From assembly GCF_900240385.1 (NCBI RefSeq), contig NZ_OEQH01000003.1, positions 124,001-188,000 on the forward strand: 64,000 nt of DNA. Direction: 5' to 3'. Numbering within the stretch: position 1 is the stretch's first letter; each line of letters begins with the position of its first letter. Position numbers and translations under genes: made by a program. Positions 9,739 to 18,627 of the stretch are shown here, piece by piece. This DNA comes from Clostridium minihomine. GTDB taxonomy: Bacteria; Bacillota; Clostridia; Oscillospirales; Acutalibacteraceae. The notes beneath the pieces are model-generated. The model did no database searches. It was not told where the DNA came from and saw only the letters and a list, made by a program, of their open reading frames with translations.

Positions 9739-9774
9739 GCAGGACAGAGTCAGAATTTCTCTGTCCTGCTTTTT
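9739..9774 (+). terminator. Rho-independent terminator after ftsZ
   Basis: An 11-bp perfect stem (GCAGGACAGAG with CTCTGTCCTGC), a 9-base loop and a following TTTTT. It closes the dcw operon. Confidence 0.9.
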
Positions 9775-9847
9775 CTGGTTATATTAAGCGGCAGAACCAC
9801 TTTGGTGTGCCGCCAGACCTTTTCCGCATTTGAGTAGGAGGAAAAAG

Positions 9848-10285
9848 ATGCAGGTAATGATTCGTGAGGCAAAACGGGAAGATTTAGAGCAAATTCGGGC
9901 ACTCTATCAGCAGCCGGATTTTCATGGGTTGGATATGGTTCCGCTGGAGCAATCGGAACGAATCTTTGAACAAATGGCGGGGTATCCATATTATAAAGTG
10001 TTTGTGGCAGAATACGAAAATCAAATCGCGGGCACTTTCACTTTGGCCATTTTGCCAAGCCTGACCGGCGATTTTGCCGGTGTCATTGAAGACGTGGTGG
10101 TAAAAGCGGAATGCCGCGGCCATTCTGTGGGCGAAAAGATGATGCGTTTTGCTTTGGAACAGGGCAAAAAAGCAGGGTGCTATAAAGTGGCTTTGTCCAG
10201 CAATGTGAAGCGGGATCGAGCCCATAAGTTTTATGAATCTTTGGGATTTGAAAAGCATGGATACAGCTTTGTGACAGAAATGTAA
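9848..10285 (+). CDS. GNAT-family N-acetyltransferase
   Basis: This is a 145-residue acetyl-CoA-dependent acetyltransferase of unknown substrate. It starts with the GNAT pattern IREAKREDLEQI, has the central strand IEDVVVKAECRGHSVGEKMM carrying the acetyl-CoA loop (R-G-x-S-x-G variant), and ends in a conserved KFYESLGFEK strand-turn. The ATG at 9848 follows TAGGAGGAAAAAG; an earlier start at 9830 would include that site. It stands alone between the ftsZ terminator and the corA promoter. Confidence 0.85.
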   Translation: MQVMIREAKREDLEQIRALYQQPDFHGLDMVPLEQSERIFEQMAGYPYYKVFVAEYENQIAGTFTLAILPSLTGDFAGVIEDVVVKAECRGHSVGEKMMRFALEQGKKAGCYKVALSSNVKRDRAHKFYESLGFEKHGYSFVTEM

Positions 10286-10389
10286 TTCGGTATTTTTACT
10301 TAAATTTAAGGGAATTCGGGCAAAAAAGCCCTGAAAAGGCCGAATTGGCTGAAATTTGGGCAAGGCTGTCCGAAATACCCCGATTTCTC

Positions 10390-10417
10390 TTGCAATCTCG
10401 CTTTATTGTGCTATAAT
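10390..10417 (+). promoter_or_regulatory. Promoter of the corA leader/corA unit
   Basis: TTGCAA (10390-10395), 16 bases, TATAAT (10412-10417), with an extended -10 TG directly before it. This is a strong housekeeping-type promoter about 160 bases upstream of corA. Before it, 10286-10389 holds overlapping short inverted repeats but no gene. Confidence 0.75.
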
Positions 10418-10466
10418 TACTGTTGGGTCGAATCAAAACGAATTTTTTAAAAAAGGAGGCGGCATC

Positions 10467-10571
10467 GTGAAAGCGGACCCTTTGGGCGATAATCCCATAC
10501 GAAAATTCAGCGTGCGGTGCTGCCTTTGTATTTTATTGCAGAGGAGTATTTGCGCGCGGCTAAGGAGTTGA
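10467..10571 (+). CDS. Possible corA leader peptide
   Basis: This is a 34-codon open frame starting at GTG 10467 and ending at TGA 10571, seven bases before the corA ATG. Its ribosome site AAAAAGGAGGCGG is stronger than that of corA itself, and it lies just after a clear promoter. The deduced peptide has two prolines, four cysteines (three clustered as CCLC) and an Arg-rich end. Placement suggests translational coupling or leader-peptide control of Mg2+ transporter expression. CorA and MgtA leaders are known in enterobacteria, but no similarity to them is claimed. Chance ORF remains possible. Confidence 0.45.
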   Translation: MKADPLGDNPIRKFSVRCCLCILLQRSICARLRS

Positions 10572-10577
10572 GTGCAA

Positions 10578-11501
10578 ATGTTGTCCTATTATAAAACGAT
10601 CGAAGGCAAGATACAATCCATTGCAGAATATGAACCCGGGTGCTGGATTCATTGTGTGGCGCCACGGGATGAAGAAATTAATGGGCTGATTCGCGATTTT
10701 TCGATTGAACCGGATTTCTTCCGGGCGGCCATGGACGAAGAGGAATCCTCTCACATCGATTCCGAAGATGGCAATACCCTGATTATTATCGATATTCCCA
10801 GTGTGGAAAAAACAGAAAATGGACTGGTGTATATCACCACACCACTGGGCATTATCATGACAGAGAAAAATGTTATTACCGTAATGACCCGGGAAAACTC
10901 TGTTTTAAATGAGTTTACCGAGGGTGTGGTCAGAGGGGTTCAAACCAACCTGAAAACCCGGTTTATTCTGAATATTATGCTGCGGGTGGCCACTCGCTAT
11001 CTGCAATATTTAAAGCAAATTGATAAAATTAGCATGCAGGTGGAAACCGAGCTGCGAAAGTCTATGAAAAATGCAGAGCTATTCCAGCTGCTGAATATTG
11101 AAAAATCTCTCGTTTATTTTTCTTCCTCTTTAAAGGCCAATGAGATTACCATTGAAAAAATCATGCGTGGCCGTACCATACGTTTGTATGAGGAAGATCA
11201 GGATTTGCTGGAGGATGTTCTGATTGAAGTCAAACAGGCCATTGAAATGGCCAATATTCATTTGAATATTATGTCCGGCACGATGGATGCCTTCGCTTCT
11301 ATCATTTCGAATAACCTGAATATTGTGATGAAAGTGTTGGCCTCGATTACGCTGATTATTTCCATTCCCACCGTTATTTCCAGCTTGTATGGAATGAACG
11401 TGACCGGGCTGCCGGTTCCGGAGTTTTGGTTCCCGGTGGTGGTTGCGATGGGATGCATGGGGATTGCGGCATATTTTCTTCGAAAAAAGAATATGCTGTA
11501 A
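10578..11501 (+). CDS. corA: CorA-family magnesium transporter
   Basis: This is a pentameric Mg2+/divalent cation channel of the cytoplasmic membrane. The 307 residues form a large cytoplasmic funnel domain, a long helix (about 190-260) and two C-terminal membrane segments. The signature YGMNV (GMN selectivity motif) sits at the end of the first. The ATG at 10578 is 10 bases after TAAGGAG; the GTG at 10572 is the alternative. A short basic tail (RKKNML) ends the protein. It is the only long gene in its transcript. Confidence 0.93.
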   Translation: MLSYYKTIEGKIQSIAEYEPGCWIHCVAPRDEEINGLIRDFSIEPDFFRAAMDEEESSHIDSEDGNTLIIIDIPSVEKTENGLVYITTPLGIIMTEKNVITVMTRENSVLNEFTEGVVRGVQTNLKTRFILNIMLRVATRYLQYLKQIDKISMQVETELRKSMKNAELFQLLNIEKSLVYFSSSLKANEITIEKIMRGRTIRLYEEDQDLLEDVLIEVKQAIEMANIHLNIMSGTMDAFASIISNNLNIVMKVLASITLIISIPTVISSLYGMNVTGLPVPEFWFPVVVAMGCMGIAAYFLRKKNML

Positions 11502-11535
11502 CGGATTGCGACTGCAATATCCGAACAAAAAACAA

Positions 11536-11556
11536 GGGAGCCTTTTATGGGCTCCC
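11536..11556. terminator. Bidirectional terminator between corA and the HAD gene
   Basis: A 7-bp stem GGGAGCC/GGCTCCC with a 7-base loop. On the minus strand it is followed by TTGTTTTTTG, a good T-tract for the convergent HAD gene; on the plus strand the tract is weaker. Confidence 0.7.
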
Positions 11557-11578
11557 ATTTGTGTCATAATTGAGGTTT

Positions 11579-12223
11579 TTACGAAAATAAAAGCTCTTTT
11601 GCTGCCGCGGGAATTTCTGACACCGAGCTGACTTTGCGGTCGGCTGCTGCCATTTCGGCGGGACGGAATCCATACAGGCACCCGATAAAGGGAAGGTTGT
11701 TTTCCCGGGCGGCATTTAGATCAAAGATGGTATCGCCTACCATCAGTGCTTTTTGAGGCTGAACCTTTTTTAAAAGCCGCGCAAGGCTGACGCCCTTGTG
11801 CCCGGCATCAGCGTCTAAAGGCTGGATTACATCAATCAGCTGTTCCAGCTGGAGTGCGCTTAAAATAGCACTGATATACCGGGTGGAAGAATTAGAACAT
11901 ACGGCTGTCACCCAGCCGTCCAGCCGCATTTGCGCCAGCATCTCGGTGCAGCCTTCATAGGCTTCTGCCAAATGCAGATATTCGTTTTCCACTTGAATGA
12001 TCCGGTGTACATAACGTCTTTGGGTTTCTTTGTCCGAACCGGGCAGAAGGGCCGGTAAATATTCGCTGGAAGGCGCGCCGAAAGTGGAACGGATTTGTTC
12101 CGCAGTCTGAACCGGATATTCCATTTCGGCCTGCACGATTTGATGTACTTTCACTGCAAATGCGTCGGTGCGGTGCAGGGTGCCGTCCAAATCAAAGACA
12201 ATCAGCTTTTCTGGTTTTTCCAT
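11579..12223 (-). CDS. HAD-superfamily hydrolase (phosphoglycolate phosphatase-like)
   Basis: This is a 214-residue cytoplasmic phosphatase of the HAD class with a helical cap. Motif I is FDLDGTL at residues 10-16 (nucleophile Asp and acid/base Asp), motif II is the SNSS segment, and motif IV is MVGDTIFDLNAA. It resembles Gph/PpaX proteins, which dephosphorylate phosphoglycolate or pyrophosphate, but the substrate cannot be read from the sequence. The ATG at 12223 follows CAGAAAGGAC. It is convergent with corA. Confidence 0.85.
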   Translation of the reverse strand: MEKPEKLIVFDLDGTLHRTDAFAVKVHQIVQAEMEYPVQTAEQIRSTFGAPSSEYLPALLPGSDKETQRRYVHRIIQVENEYLHLAEAYEGCTEMLAQMRLDGWVTAVCSNSSTRYISAILSALQLEQLIDVIQPLDADAGHKGVSLARLLKKVQPQKALMVGDTIFDLNAARENNLPFIGCLYGFRPAEMAAADRKVSSVSEIPAAAKELLFS

Positions 12224-12416
12224 AATCGCAGTCCTTTCTGTTCCCTGTAATGATTTTATTGTATCATGATTTTAAAGAGGACGCAGCTTTTTTCAGCAGG
12301 AAACAAAGGGATTTCTAAAAAATCAGCTTTTTTACTGGAAGTAAAAAAATTATTTCAAAAAATCAGTGATATTTACGGAGTTTCTACATATTCGGAACAT
12401 AAAATAAAGGAGAGAA

Positions 12417-12956
12417 ATGATTTTGGAGCGAATCAAACTGCATACAAAGAATTTAAAAGAACAGGCGGCAACATTAAAAGCCGGGGATTCGGTTTTGCTT
12501 TCCGGCACAGTATATACGGCTCGTGACGCCGCTCACAAACGCATTTTTGAGCAGATAGAAGAAAACAAACCGCTGCCTTTTGTTGTGGAAGGCGCAGTTA
12601 TTTATTATGCAGGCCCCACACCCACGCCCGAGGGGATGGCCATCGGTTCCTGCGGCCCCACTACTTCCGGCCGAATGGATCCTTTTTCGCCCCGCTTGAT
12701 GGACATGGGGTTAGCCGGGATGATAGGCAAAGGAAATCGCTCAAAAGAGGTAGTAGACGCCATCCGCCGCAATGGCGGCGTTTATTTGTGTGCCATTGGC
12801 GGCGCCGGTGCTTTGGCCGCCCAAAGCGTTCAATCGCTTGAAGTAGTGGCTTTTGAAGATTTGGGCTGCGAGTCGGTTAAAAAACTGGAGCTGAAGGATT
12901 TTCCGTTAATTGTAGCCATTGACTCGAAAGGAAACAGCCTGTTTTCTGAATCTTGA
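12417..12956 (+). CDS. Class I fumarate hydratase, beta (C-terminal) subunit
   Basis: This is the C-terminal half of the iron-sulfur fumarase/tartrate dehydratase family, here a separate 179-residue polypeptide. Recognisable blocks are GDSVLLSGTVYTARDAAHKR, GPTPTPEGM, GSCGPTTSGRMD, and GKGNRS. The partner alpha subunit that holds the [4Fe-4S] cluster is not adjacent on either side, which is unusual since the two genes commonly lie together. The ATG at 12417 has AAAGGAG in front. It is followed 21 bases later by the CDF gene and probably co-transcribed. Confidence 0.88.
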   Translation: MILERIKLHTKNLKEQAATLKAGDSVLLSGTVYTARDAAHKRIFEQIEENKPLPFVVEGAVIYYAGPTPTPEGMAIGSCGPTTSGRMDPFSPRLMDMGLAGMIGKGNRSKEVVDAIRRNGGVYLCAIGGAGALAAQSVQSLEVVAFEDLGCESVKKLELKDFPLIVAIDSKGNSLFSES

Positions 12957-12977
12957 CCCGGAAGAAAGGAGAACCCA

Positions 12978-14162
12978 ATGACAAAACTGCTGATCCGCTT
13001 GTTTGTTTCTGACAGTGAGCAGTCTAACCGCCCACAGGTGCGGGAACGGTATGGAAAGTTGGCAGGATGGGTGGGGGTTGCCACCAACCTTTTGCTGTTC
13101 GGCATCAAATTGCTGGTGGGTTTGCTTTTTCACAGCATTGCCGTTATGGCAGATGCTTTTAACAACCTGACGGATTCCGCTTCTTCACTGGTGACGCTGC
13201 TTGGGTTTCATCTTTCTGCAAAGCCTGCAGACGCAGAGCACCCCTATGGACACGCGCGAATTGAATATATCACCGGTATGGTGGTTTCTTTTTTGGTTAT
13301 CATGGTGGGCTTTCAGCTGGCGCAAACCTCTGTGGGGAAAATTCTCAATCCCCAGGCAACAGAATTTGGAACCGCTTTGCTGGTGGCTTTGATTGTGTCG
13401 GTATTTCTAAAATTGTGGCAATGCCTTTTTTATTTAAAAATCAGTCGAAAAATCGATTCCACTGCGCTGCTGGCCAGTGCGCAAGACAGCCGCAACGATG
13501 CACTTTCCACCGCTGCCGTGCTGCTGGGTCTGGTTGTTTCGCATTTTACCGGCTGGATGCTGGACGGCTGGCTGGGGCTTGGCGTGGCGATTTTTATTTT
13601 AATTGCCGGATTCCGTCTGGTGGTGGAAACCGCCAATCCGCTGCTGGGCCTTGCCCCCAGCAAGGAAATGGTAGAAGAAATTTATGAAAAAATCCTTGCT
13701 TATCCGGGAATTATCGGCCTGCATGATTTAAATATCCATAATTATGGCCCGGGCCGGTGCTTTGCTTCGGTTCACTGCGAGGTGTGCGCCGAACGAAATA
13801 TTGTGGAAAGCCATGAAATCATTGATCAAATTGAACGGGATTTTTTACAGGATTTGAATATTCACTTGGTGATTCATCTGGATCCGGTGGTGACGGATGA
13901 TGTGCGCACCAATCGGCTGAAAATTTTTGTGGAAGAACTGCTTCGCGGTATCCCGGGCGAAATCACCATGCACGATTTTCAGGCGGTGTGGAAACCGCAG
14001 GATTCCCGCGTGATTTTTGATGTGGTGGCGCCTTATCGCTTTCAGTGGAGCGATGAAGAACTGAAAGCGTATTTGACCGAGCAGCTTAAAACATTGGAAC
14101 CCGACTGCCAGCCAATTATCGTGGTGGATCACGATGATTCCCCGGTGCGGAAAGACCGGTAA
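12978..14162 (+). CDS. Cation diffusion facilitator (CDF) transporter
   Basis: This is a divalent metal/proton antiporter (Zn, Mn, Fe or similar) in the membrane. The 394 residues contain six membrane segments with the metal-site motifs DAFNNLTD (TM2) and the HPYGHARIEYI loop plus an SRNDALSTAAV-type TM5 site. The cytoplasmic region is longer than usual: a standard dimerisation domain (about 215-300) is followed by a second, similar-looking domain (about 305-385, TMHDFQAV... to VVDHDD). The ribosome site is AAAGGAG. Metal specificity is not determinable here. Confidence 0.88.
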   Translation: MTKLLIRLFVSDSEQSNRPQVRERYGKLAGWVGVATNLLLFGIKLLVGLLFHSIAVMADAFNNLTDSASSLVTLLGFHLSAKPADAEHPYGHARIEYITGMVVSFLVIMVGFQLAQTSVGKILNPQATEFGTALLVALIVSVFLKLWQCLFYLKISRKIDSTALLASAQDSRNDALSTAAVLLGLVVSHFTGWMLDGWLGLGVAIFILIAGFRLVVETANPLLGLAPSKEMVEEIYEKILAYPGIIGLHDLNIHNYGPGRCFASVHCEVCAERNIVESHEIIDQIERDFLQDLNIHLVIHLDPVVTDDVRTNRLKIFVEELLRGIPGEITMHDFQAVWKPQDSRVIFDVVAPYRFQWSDEELKAYLTEQLKTLEPDCQPIIVVDHDDSPVRKDR

Positions 14163-14179
14163 AATTTACATTTTATACT

Positions 14180-14210
14180 TGTTTTTTTTAGATTTTTGTA
14201 TTACTATAAA
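14180..14210 (+). promoter_or_regulatory. Candidate htpG promoter
   Basis: TTGTTT (14180-14185) with TACTAT (14202-14207, 16-base spacer) or TATAAA (14205-14210, 19-base spacer). It lies directly upstream of the CIRCE element, so a bound repressor would cover the transcription start. Confidence 0.5.
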
Positions 14211-14211
14211 T

Positions 14212-14238
14212 TTAGCACTTTGAATGTCAGAGTGCTAA
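14212..14238 (+). promoter_or_regulatory. CIRCE operator (HrcA-binding inverted repeat)
   Basis: TTAGCACTT - 9 bases - GAGTGCTAA matches the CIRCE consensus TTAGCACTC-N9-GAGTGCTAA at 17 of 18 positions. It predicts HrcA repression and heat induction of htpG. Confidence 0.9.
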
Positions 14239-14268
14239 ATTTATTTTTTGTTGGAAAGGAAAATCGTT

Positions 14269-16146
14269 ATGAAGCAATTTAAAGCGGAATCGAAACGCTT
14301 GCTGGAATTGATGATTCATTCCATTTACACGCATCGTGAAATCTTTTTGAGGGAGCTGTTGTCGAACTCCAGCGATGCGATTGATAAGCTGTATTATAAG
14401 ACGCTGCAGGATGGGGACACCGGGCTCAATCGGGATGATTTCTTCATTCGCATTATACCGGACAAGCAGGCCCGCACATTAACCATTGAGGACAATGGCT
14501 GCGGCATGACAAAGGAAGAGCTGGAAAATAACCTGGGCGTGATTGCAAAAAGCGGTTCGCTGAACTTTAAAAAGGATTTGGAGAAAACCGATGAAATTGA
14601 AATCATCGGCCAGTTTGGTGTGGGCTTTTATTCCGCCTTTATGGTCAGCGACTGCGTAACGGTGGAAAGCCGCGCCTATGGCAGCGATGAGGCTTGGTGC
14701 TGGCAGTCTAAAGGGGTAGAAGGGTATACCATCGGTGCCTGTGAAAAAGAGAATCACGGCACCAAAATTGTGCTTTCCATTAAGCCCTCCAGCGAAGAAG
14801 AAAGCTATGAGGAATTTTTGGAAGAGCATCGGATTCGCAGCATTGTGAAGAAGTATTCCGACTATATCCGTTATCCTATTTTAATGGAAGTGGAAAAAAG
14901 CCGCCTAAAAGAAGGCAGCGATGAAGAACGGGAAACATATCGGGAAGAAGAAACGCTGAACAGCATGGTTCCCATTTGGCGCAAAAATAAGAATGAAATT
15001 ACCCAAGAGGAATACGAGCAGTTTTATCGGGAGAAATTTTATGACTATGAAGCGCCGCTCAAGGTAATTCACACCAGCACCGAAGGCGTTTCCACTTATA
15101 ATGCTTTATTGTTTATTCCGGCCAAGGCCCCTTATGATTACTATACCAAGGAATATGAAAAAGGTTTGCAGCTGTATTCCAACGGGGTTATGATCATGGA
15201 GAAATGTGCGGATCTGCTGCCAGATTATTTCAGCTTTGTGCGCGGATTGGTGGATTCTCAGGATCTTTCCCTGAACATTTCCCGAGAAATGCTGCAGCAT
15301 GACCGTCAGCTCAAGCTGATTGAAGGACGCCTAGAAAAGAAGATTAAATCGGAACTGGAACTGATGCTGAAGAATGACCGCGAAAACTATGAGAAGTTTT
15401 TCTCCAGCTTCGGCCTGCAATTAAAGTATGGCATCTATTCTGATTTTGGTCAGCATAAAGAATTGCTTCAGGATTTGCTTTTATTCTATTCCTCCAGCGA
15501 GAAAAAGCCGGTGACCCTAAAAGAGTATGTCAGCCGCATGAAGGAAGATCAAAAGGATATCTATTTTGTCAGCGGTGAAAGTGTAAATCGCATCGAGCAG
15601 CTGCCCCAGACAGAACTGCTGCGCGAAAAAGGGCTGGAAATGCTTTACCTGACCGATCAGGTGGATGAGTTTGCCCTTCGGATGCTGCACGCTTATGAAG
15701 AACATGAGTTTAAGAATGTATCTTCTGATGATTTGGGGTTGGAAACCGAAGAAGAAAAGAAAGCGGCAGAACAGCAGAAAGAAGAATACAAAGATTTGCT
15801 GGAATCTGTTCAGAAAGCATTGGACGGAAAAGTAAAATCTGTGATTGTATCTCAGCGGCTGAAATCTCACCCGGTTTGCCTGTCCAGCGAAGGCGCCATT
15901 TCTTTGGAAATGGAAAAGGTGCTCAATGCTATGCCCAATGCAGAAAAGGTTCAGGCCCAGCGGGTGTTGGAACTGAACCCGAGCCATCCGGTGTTTAATG
16001 TATTGAAAAAGCTTCAGCAAAGCAATCCGGAAAAACTTTCGGAATATACTCAGCTGCTGTATACTCAGGCCTTGTTAATTGAGGGCCTCCCCATTGAAGA
16101 TCCCGTGGCTTTTTCCAACCAAATCTGCAATTTGATGGCTGAATAA
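14269..16146 (+). CDS. htpG: Molecular chaperone HtpG (Hsp90)
   Basis: This is a cytoplasmic ATP-dependent chaperone dimer. The 625 residues include the GHKL ATP site: [12 protein letters not shown] (residues 25-36), DNGCGMT and [11 protein letters not shown], followed by the middle domain and a C-terminal dimerisation domain. The ATG at 14269 gives [15 protein letters not shown], the family's usual beginning, with GGAAAGGAAAA upstream. It is a single-gene unit preceded by CIRCE. Confidence 0.96.
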   Translation: MKQFKAESKRLLELMIHSIYTHREIFLRELLSNSSDAIDKLYYKTLQDGDTGLNRDDFFIRIIPDKQARTLTIEDNGCGMTKEELENNLGVIAKSGSLNFKKDLEKTDEIEIIGQFGVGFYSAFMVSDCVTVESRAYGSDEAWCWQSKGVEGYTIGACEKENHGTKIVLSIKPSSEEESYEEFLEEHRIRSIVKKYSDYIRYPILMEVEKSRLKEGSDEERETYREEETLNSMVPIWRKNKNEITQEEYEQFYREKFYDYEAPLKVIHTSTEGVSTYNALLFIPAKAPYDYYTKEYEKGLQLYSNGVMIMEKCADLLPDYFSFVRGLVDSQDLSLNISREMLQHDRQLKLIEGRLEKKIKSELELMLKNDRENYEKFFSSFGLQLKYGIYSDFGQHKELLQDLLLFYSSSEKKPVTLKEYVSRMKEDQKDIYFVSGESVNRIEQLPQTELLREKGLEMLYLTDQVDEFALRMLHAYEEHEFKNVSSDDLGLETEEEKKAAEQQKEEYKDLLESVQKALDGKVKSVIVSQRLKSHPVCLSSEGAISLEMEKVLNAMPNAEKVQAQRVLELNPSHPVFNVLKKLQQSNPEKLSEYTQLLYTQALLIEGLPIEDPVAFSNQICNLMAE

Positions 16147-16196
16147 AATGGTGTTTTAAGCTCCGGATAGAAGGCGGATGGATAGGAAATATTTGC

Positions 16197-16225
16197 TTGT
16201 CAAAGCAGGGTGGCTGTGCTATCAT
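16197..16225 (+). promoter_or_regulatory. Adenine deaminase promoter
   Basis: TTGTCA (16197-16202), 17 bases, TATCAT (16220-16225) with an extended -10 TG. It is about 50 bases before the gene start. Confidence 0.7.
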
Positions 16226-16273
16226 GGATAAAAGATTTTGTTCATAGATGGTAGCAAAGGGGGGCAAGCGTTT

Positions 16274-17977
16274 ATGCGCAGCAAAAAAGAGTTGATTCCC
16301 TACACCCTGCAAACAGAACTGCCAGAGCTGGTTCTGAAAAATGCACAAGTAGTGGATGTGTTCACCAAACGAATTCGTCCGGCAGATATTGCGATACAGG
16401 ATGGTGTGGTTGTCGGGGTGGGAACCCTGCAAGGGAAAAAAGAAGTGGATTTGTTGGGTCGGTATGTGTGCCCCGGTTTGATTGATGCCCATGTGCATAT
16501 TGAGTCCTCTATGACATCGCCAAGGCTGTTTGCCCAGCGGATTCTGGCCTGTGGCACCACGACCATTTTCGCGGATCCCCACGAGATTGTAAACGTGGCG
16601 GGAGAGCGTGGGATGAATTACATGCTGCGCGCCAGCGAGGGCGTGCCGGTGAATGTGTATTTCATGCTTCCTTCCTGTGTGCCGATTAATAGTGAAGAGC
16701 ATAACGGTGCCACATATGATGCAGCGCAGATGCGGCGGCTGTGCGGGCACCCCCGTGTGCTGGGGCTGGGAGAAGTAATGGACTATTCCGGTGTTCTGGG
16801 CGGCAATGAAGGGCTTTATGAAAAGCTGGATTTGATGCGGGATGGAGTCATCGATGGCCATGCTCCCGCTGTCAAAGGCAAGGAATTGCAAGCATACCGT
16901 CTGGCTGGAATTCAAACCGACCACGAGTGCGCTACTTATGAAGAAGCCTTGGAACGAGTACAAGACGGATTTTTGGTTCAGGTTCGAGAAGGCTCTGCTG
17001 CCCGAAATCTTGAGGCAATTGTATCCGGTGCATTGAAAGACGGCTTGCCTTTTGATCGATTTGTTTTCTGCACGGATGATCTTCACTTAAATGATGTTCA
17101 GCGTCAGGGGCATATCGATCATAATATTCGCAAGTCGGTTGCCTTGGGGCTGGATCCCATTACAGCGATTTGCTGTGCCACCATACAGCCGGCCCAGTTT
17201 TACGGCCTTTCGGATTTGGGGGCCGTGGCGCCCGGCTGCCGGGCAGATTTGGTGGTGCTGGATAATCTGGAGGAATTCCGGATTGCTGGGGTTTATAAGG
17301 ATGGTATTTTAGCAGAAGAAGTGCCGTGTACTGCCCCTGCCTTTTCGGCGGAAGCGGAACTGACCCATAGCGTTCATGTGCCGAACATTGATCCGCAGCG
17401 CCTGATGTTAAAAGCACAAGATAAATTCCCGGTTATGACTTTAATTCCCGGGGAAATCATCACCAAAAAGGAATGGCTTCCCTTACCCGGCACAAACGGA
17501 GTGTTTGAGCCGCAAGGGGAGTTGCTCAAAGCGGTGGTGGTGCAGCGGCACAGTGGTTCCGGTCAGCTGGCTGTGGGTGTTGTCAAAGGTTTTGGCCTGA
17601 AAAACGGTGCGGTGGCGTCTACCATTGCCCATGATTCCCACAATTTAATTGTGATAGGGGATAACGATGAGGATATCCTTTGTGCCATTAACGCTCTGCG
17701 GGAGTGCCAGGGCGGCTATGCGGTCTGCTCCGGCGGGAAGGTGCTGCAAACTTTGCCGCTGACAGTTGCCGGGCTGTTCACTGAGGACGAATCTTTGGAT
17801 GTGATCTCTGCCCAGCGGAATATGGCAGAGCTTTGCCGCCAAATGGGGGTTCCGTCAGATTTAGATCCTTTTCAGAATTTATCTTTTCTGTCCTTGTGTG
17901 TCATTCCGGAGCTTCGGCTGACAGACAGCGGACTGTTTGATGTAACGGAAAATCGCTTTTTGACGCAGGGGAGCTAA
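16274..17977 (+). CDS. ade: Adenine deaminase
   Basis: It converts adenine to hypoxanthine and ammonia in purine salvage. The 567-residue amidohydrolase-fold protein has the metal motif DAHVHIESSM, HEIVNVAG, the GHAPAVKGKELQAY segment, DHE and DDLHLNDV, all typical of the Ade family rather than of adenosine deaminase. The start at ATG 16274 is supported by GGGGGG 9 bases upstream; an upstream TTG at 16238 is not. It is transcribed alone from its own promoter and closed by a terminator. Confidence 0.94.
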   Translation: MRSKKELIPYTLQTELPELVLKNAQVVDVFTKRIRPADIAIQDGVVVGVGTLQGKKEVDLLGRYVCPGLIDAHVHIESSMTSPRLFAQRILACGTTTIFADPHEIVNVAGERGMNYMLRASEGVPVNVYFMLPSCVPINSEEHNGATYDAAQMRRLCGHPRVLGLGEVMDYSGVLGGNEGLYEKLDLMRDGVIDGHAPAVKGKELQAYRLAGIQTDHECATYEEALERVQDGFLVQVREGSAARNLEAIVSGALKDGLPFDRFVFCTDDLHLNDVQRQGHIDHNIRKSVALGLDPITAICCATIQPAQFYGLSDLGAVAPGCRADLVVLDNLEEFRIAGVYKDGILAEEVPCTAPAFSAEAELTHSVHVPNIDPQRLMLKAQDKFPVMTLIPGEIITKKEWLPLPGTNGVFEPQGELLKAVVVQRHSGSGQLAVGVVKGFGLKNGAVASTIAHDSHNLIVIGDNDEDILCAINALRECQGGYAVCSGGKVLQTLPLTVAGLFTEDESLDVISAQRNMAELCRQMGVPSDLDPFQNLSFLSLCVIPELRLTDSGLFDVTENRFLTQGS

Positions 17978-18035
17978 AAGCTGATGAAGAGCATTGATAT
18001 TTTTTGACTGCTATAAAAAATATTTTTATAAAAAG

Positions 18036-18066
18036 GGCACAGGAGGTTCACTCTTGTGCCTTTTTT
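18036..18066 (+). terminator. Terminator after ade
   Basis: Stem GGCACAGGAG/CTCTTGTGCC (10 bp with one G-U), 5-base loop, then TTTTTT. Confidence 0.88.
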
Positions 18067-18239
18067 GTCACCTTTTTCAGTGGATTTTTGAAATGAATTT
18101 TTCCTGAAAATCTCGATTCGTTTCATGAATGGAGGAACAAAGAAGGTTTCGATTTGCTTTGTAAAAATCTAAAGAAGCGCATAAGGATTTTTTAGCGGCG
18201 AATACTAACATCATCAATTTATAATGAGGTGTTGCGCTT

Positions 18240-18563
18240 ATGGCTAAACTGGAATGTCATGTAAATTCTTGTGCCAACAATTCCAATCAATTCTGTTGTC
18301 TTCCCAACATTCAGGTTTCAGGGGCGATGGCCTTTGATAACGAACAAACTTGCTGTTCCTCTTATGTTTCTATGCAGCAGGCTTCTTTTTCCAATGCGGT
18401 GGGTACCTGTTCCGTCCCCAATGAGGTAATGCCCATAGGGTGTCAGGTTCAAAACTGTAGCTATAATGCGGGCGGCGACTGTGCGGCCAGCAATGTTTGC
18501 ATTGGGGGCAGCGGGGCTTCCCGAAAAGGCGAAACCAGCTGCCTGACATTTCGGGCTCAATAA
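18240..18563 (+). CDS. Cysteine-rich protein with two DUF1540 repeats
   Basis: This is a 107-residue small protein with two copies of the DUF1540 pattern C-x-V-x-x-C...C...ET/QT-C. The first (CHVNSCANN...QTCCSS) is at about 6-43 and the second (CQVQNCSYNAGGDCAAS...ETSCLTF) at about 68-104. The spaced cysteines suggest metal binding or disulfides. DUF1540 proteins are common in spore-forming Firmicutes, but the function is unknown. The ATG follows GAGGTG. The 170 bases upstream carry no other gene. Confidence 0.8.
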   Translation: MAKLECHVNSCANNSNQFCCLPNIQVSGAMAFDNEQTCCSSYVSMQQASFSNAVGTCSVPNEVMPIGCQVQNCSYNAGGDCAASNVCIGGSGASRKGETSCLTFRAQ

Positions 18564-18578
18564 AGATAAAATGCAAAA

Positions 18579-18614
18579 ACAGCCTCAGTCAGAAGTGTTT
18601 CTGACTGAGGCTGT
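18579..18614 (-). terminator. Terminator of the pantothenate locus (minus strand)
   Basis: A 16-bp perfect stem (ACAGCCTCAGTCAGAA with its complement) with a 4-base loop; the minus-strand reading ends in TTTTTG. It may also stop the facing DUF1540 transcript. Confidence 0.85.
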
Positions 18615-18627
18615 TGATCTATTTCAA

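Noticed and set aside
12266-12526. Plus-strand frame before the fumarase beta gene
   Set aside because: It overlaps the fumarase start out of frame and lacks a ribosome site.
14161-14211. Terminator between the CDF gene and htpG
   Set aside because: The T-rich run has no preceding stem.
16147-16273. Purine riboswitch before adenine deaminase
   Set aside because: The gap is short and lacks the paired loop motifs; only a promoter is seen.
15995-17086. 363-codon minus-strand open frame across the htpG-ade junction
   Set aside because: It runs through two well-supported genes and a promoter on the other strand.
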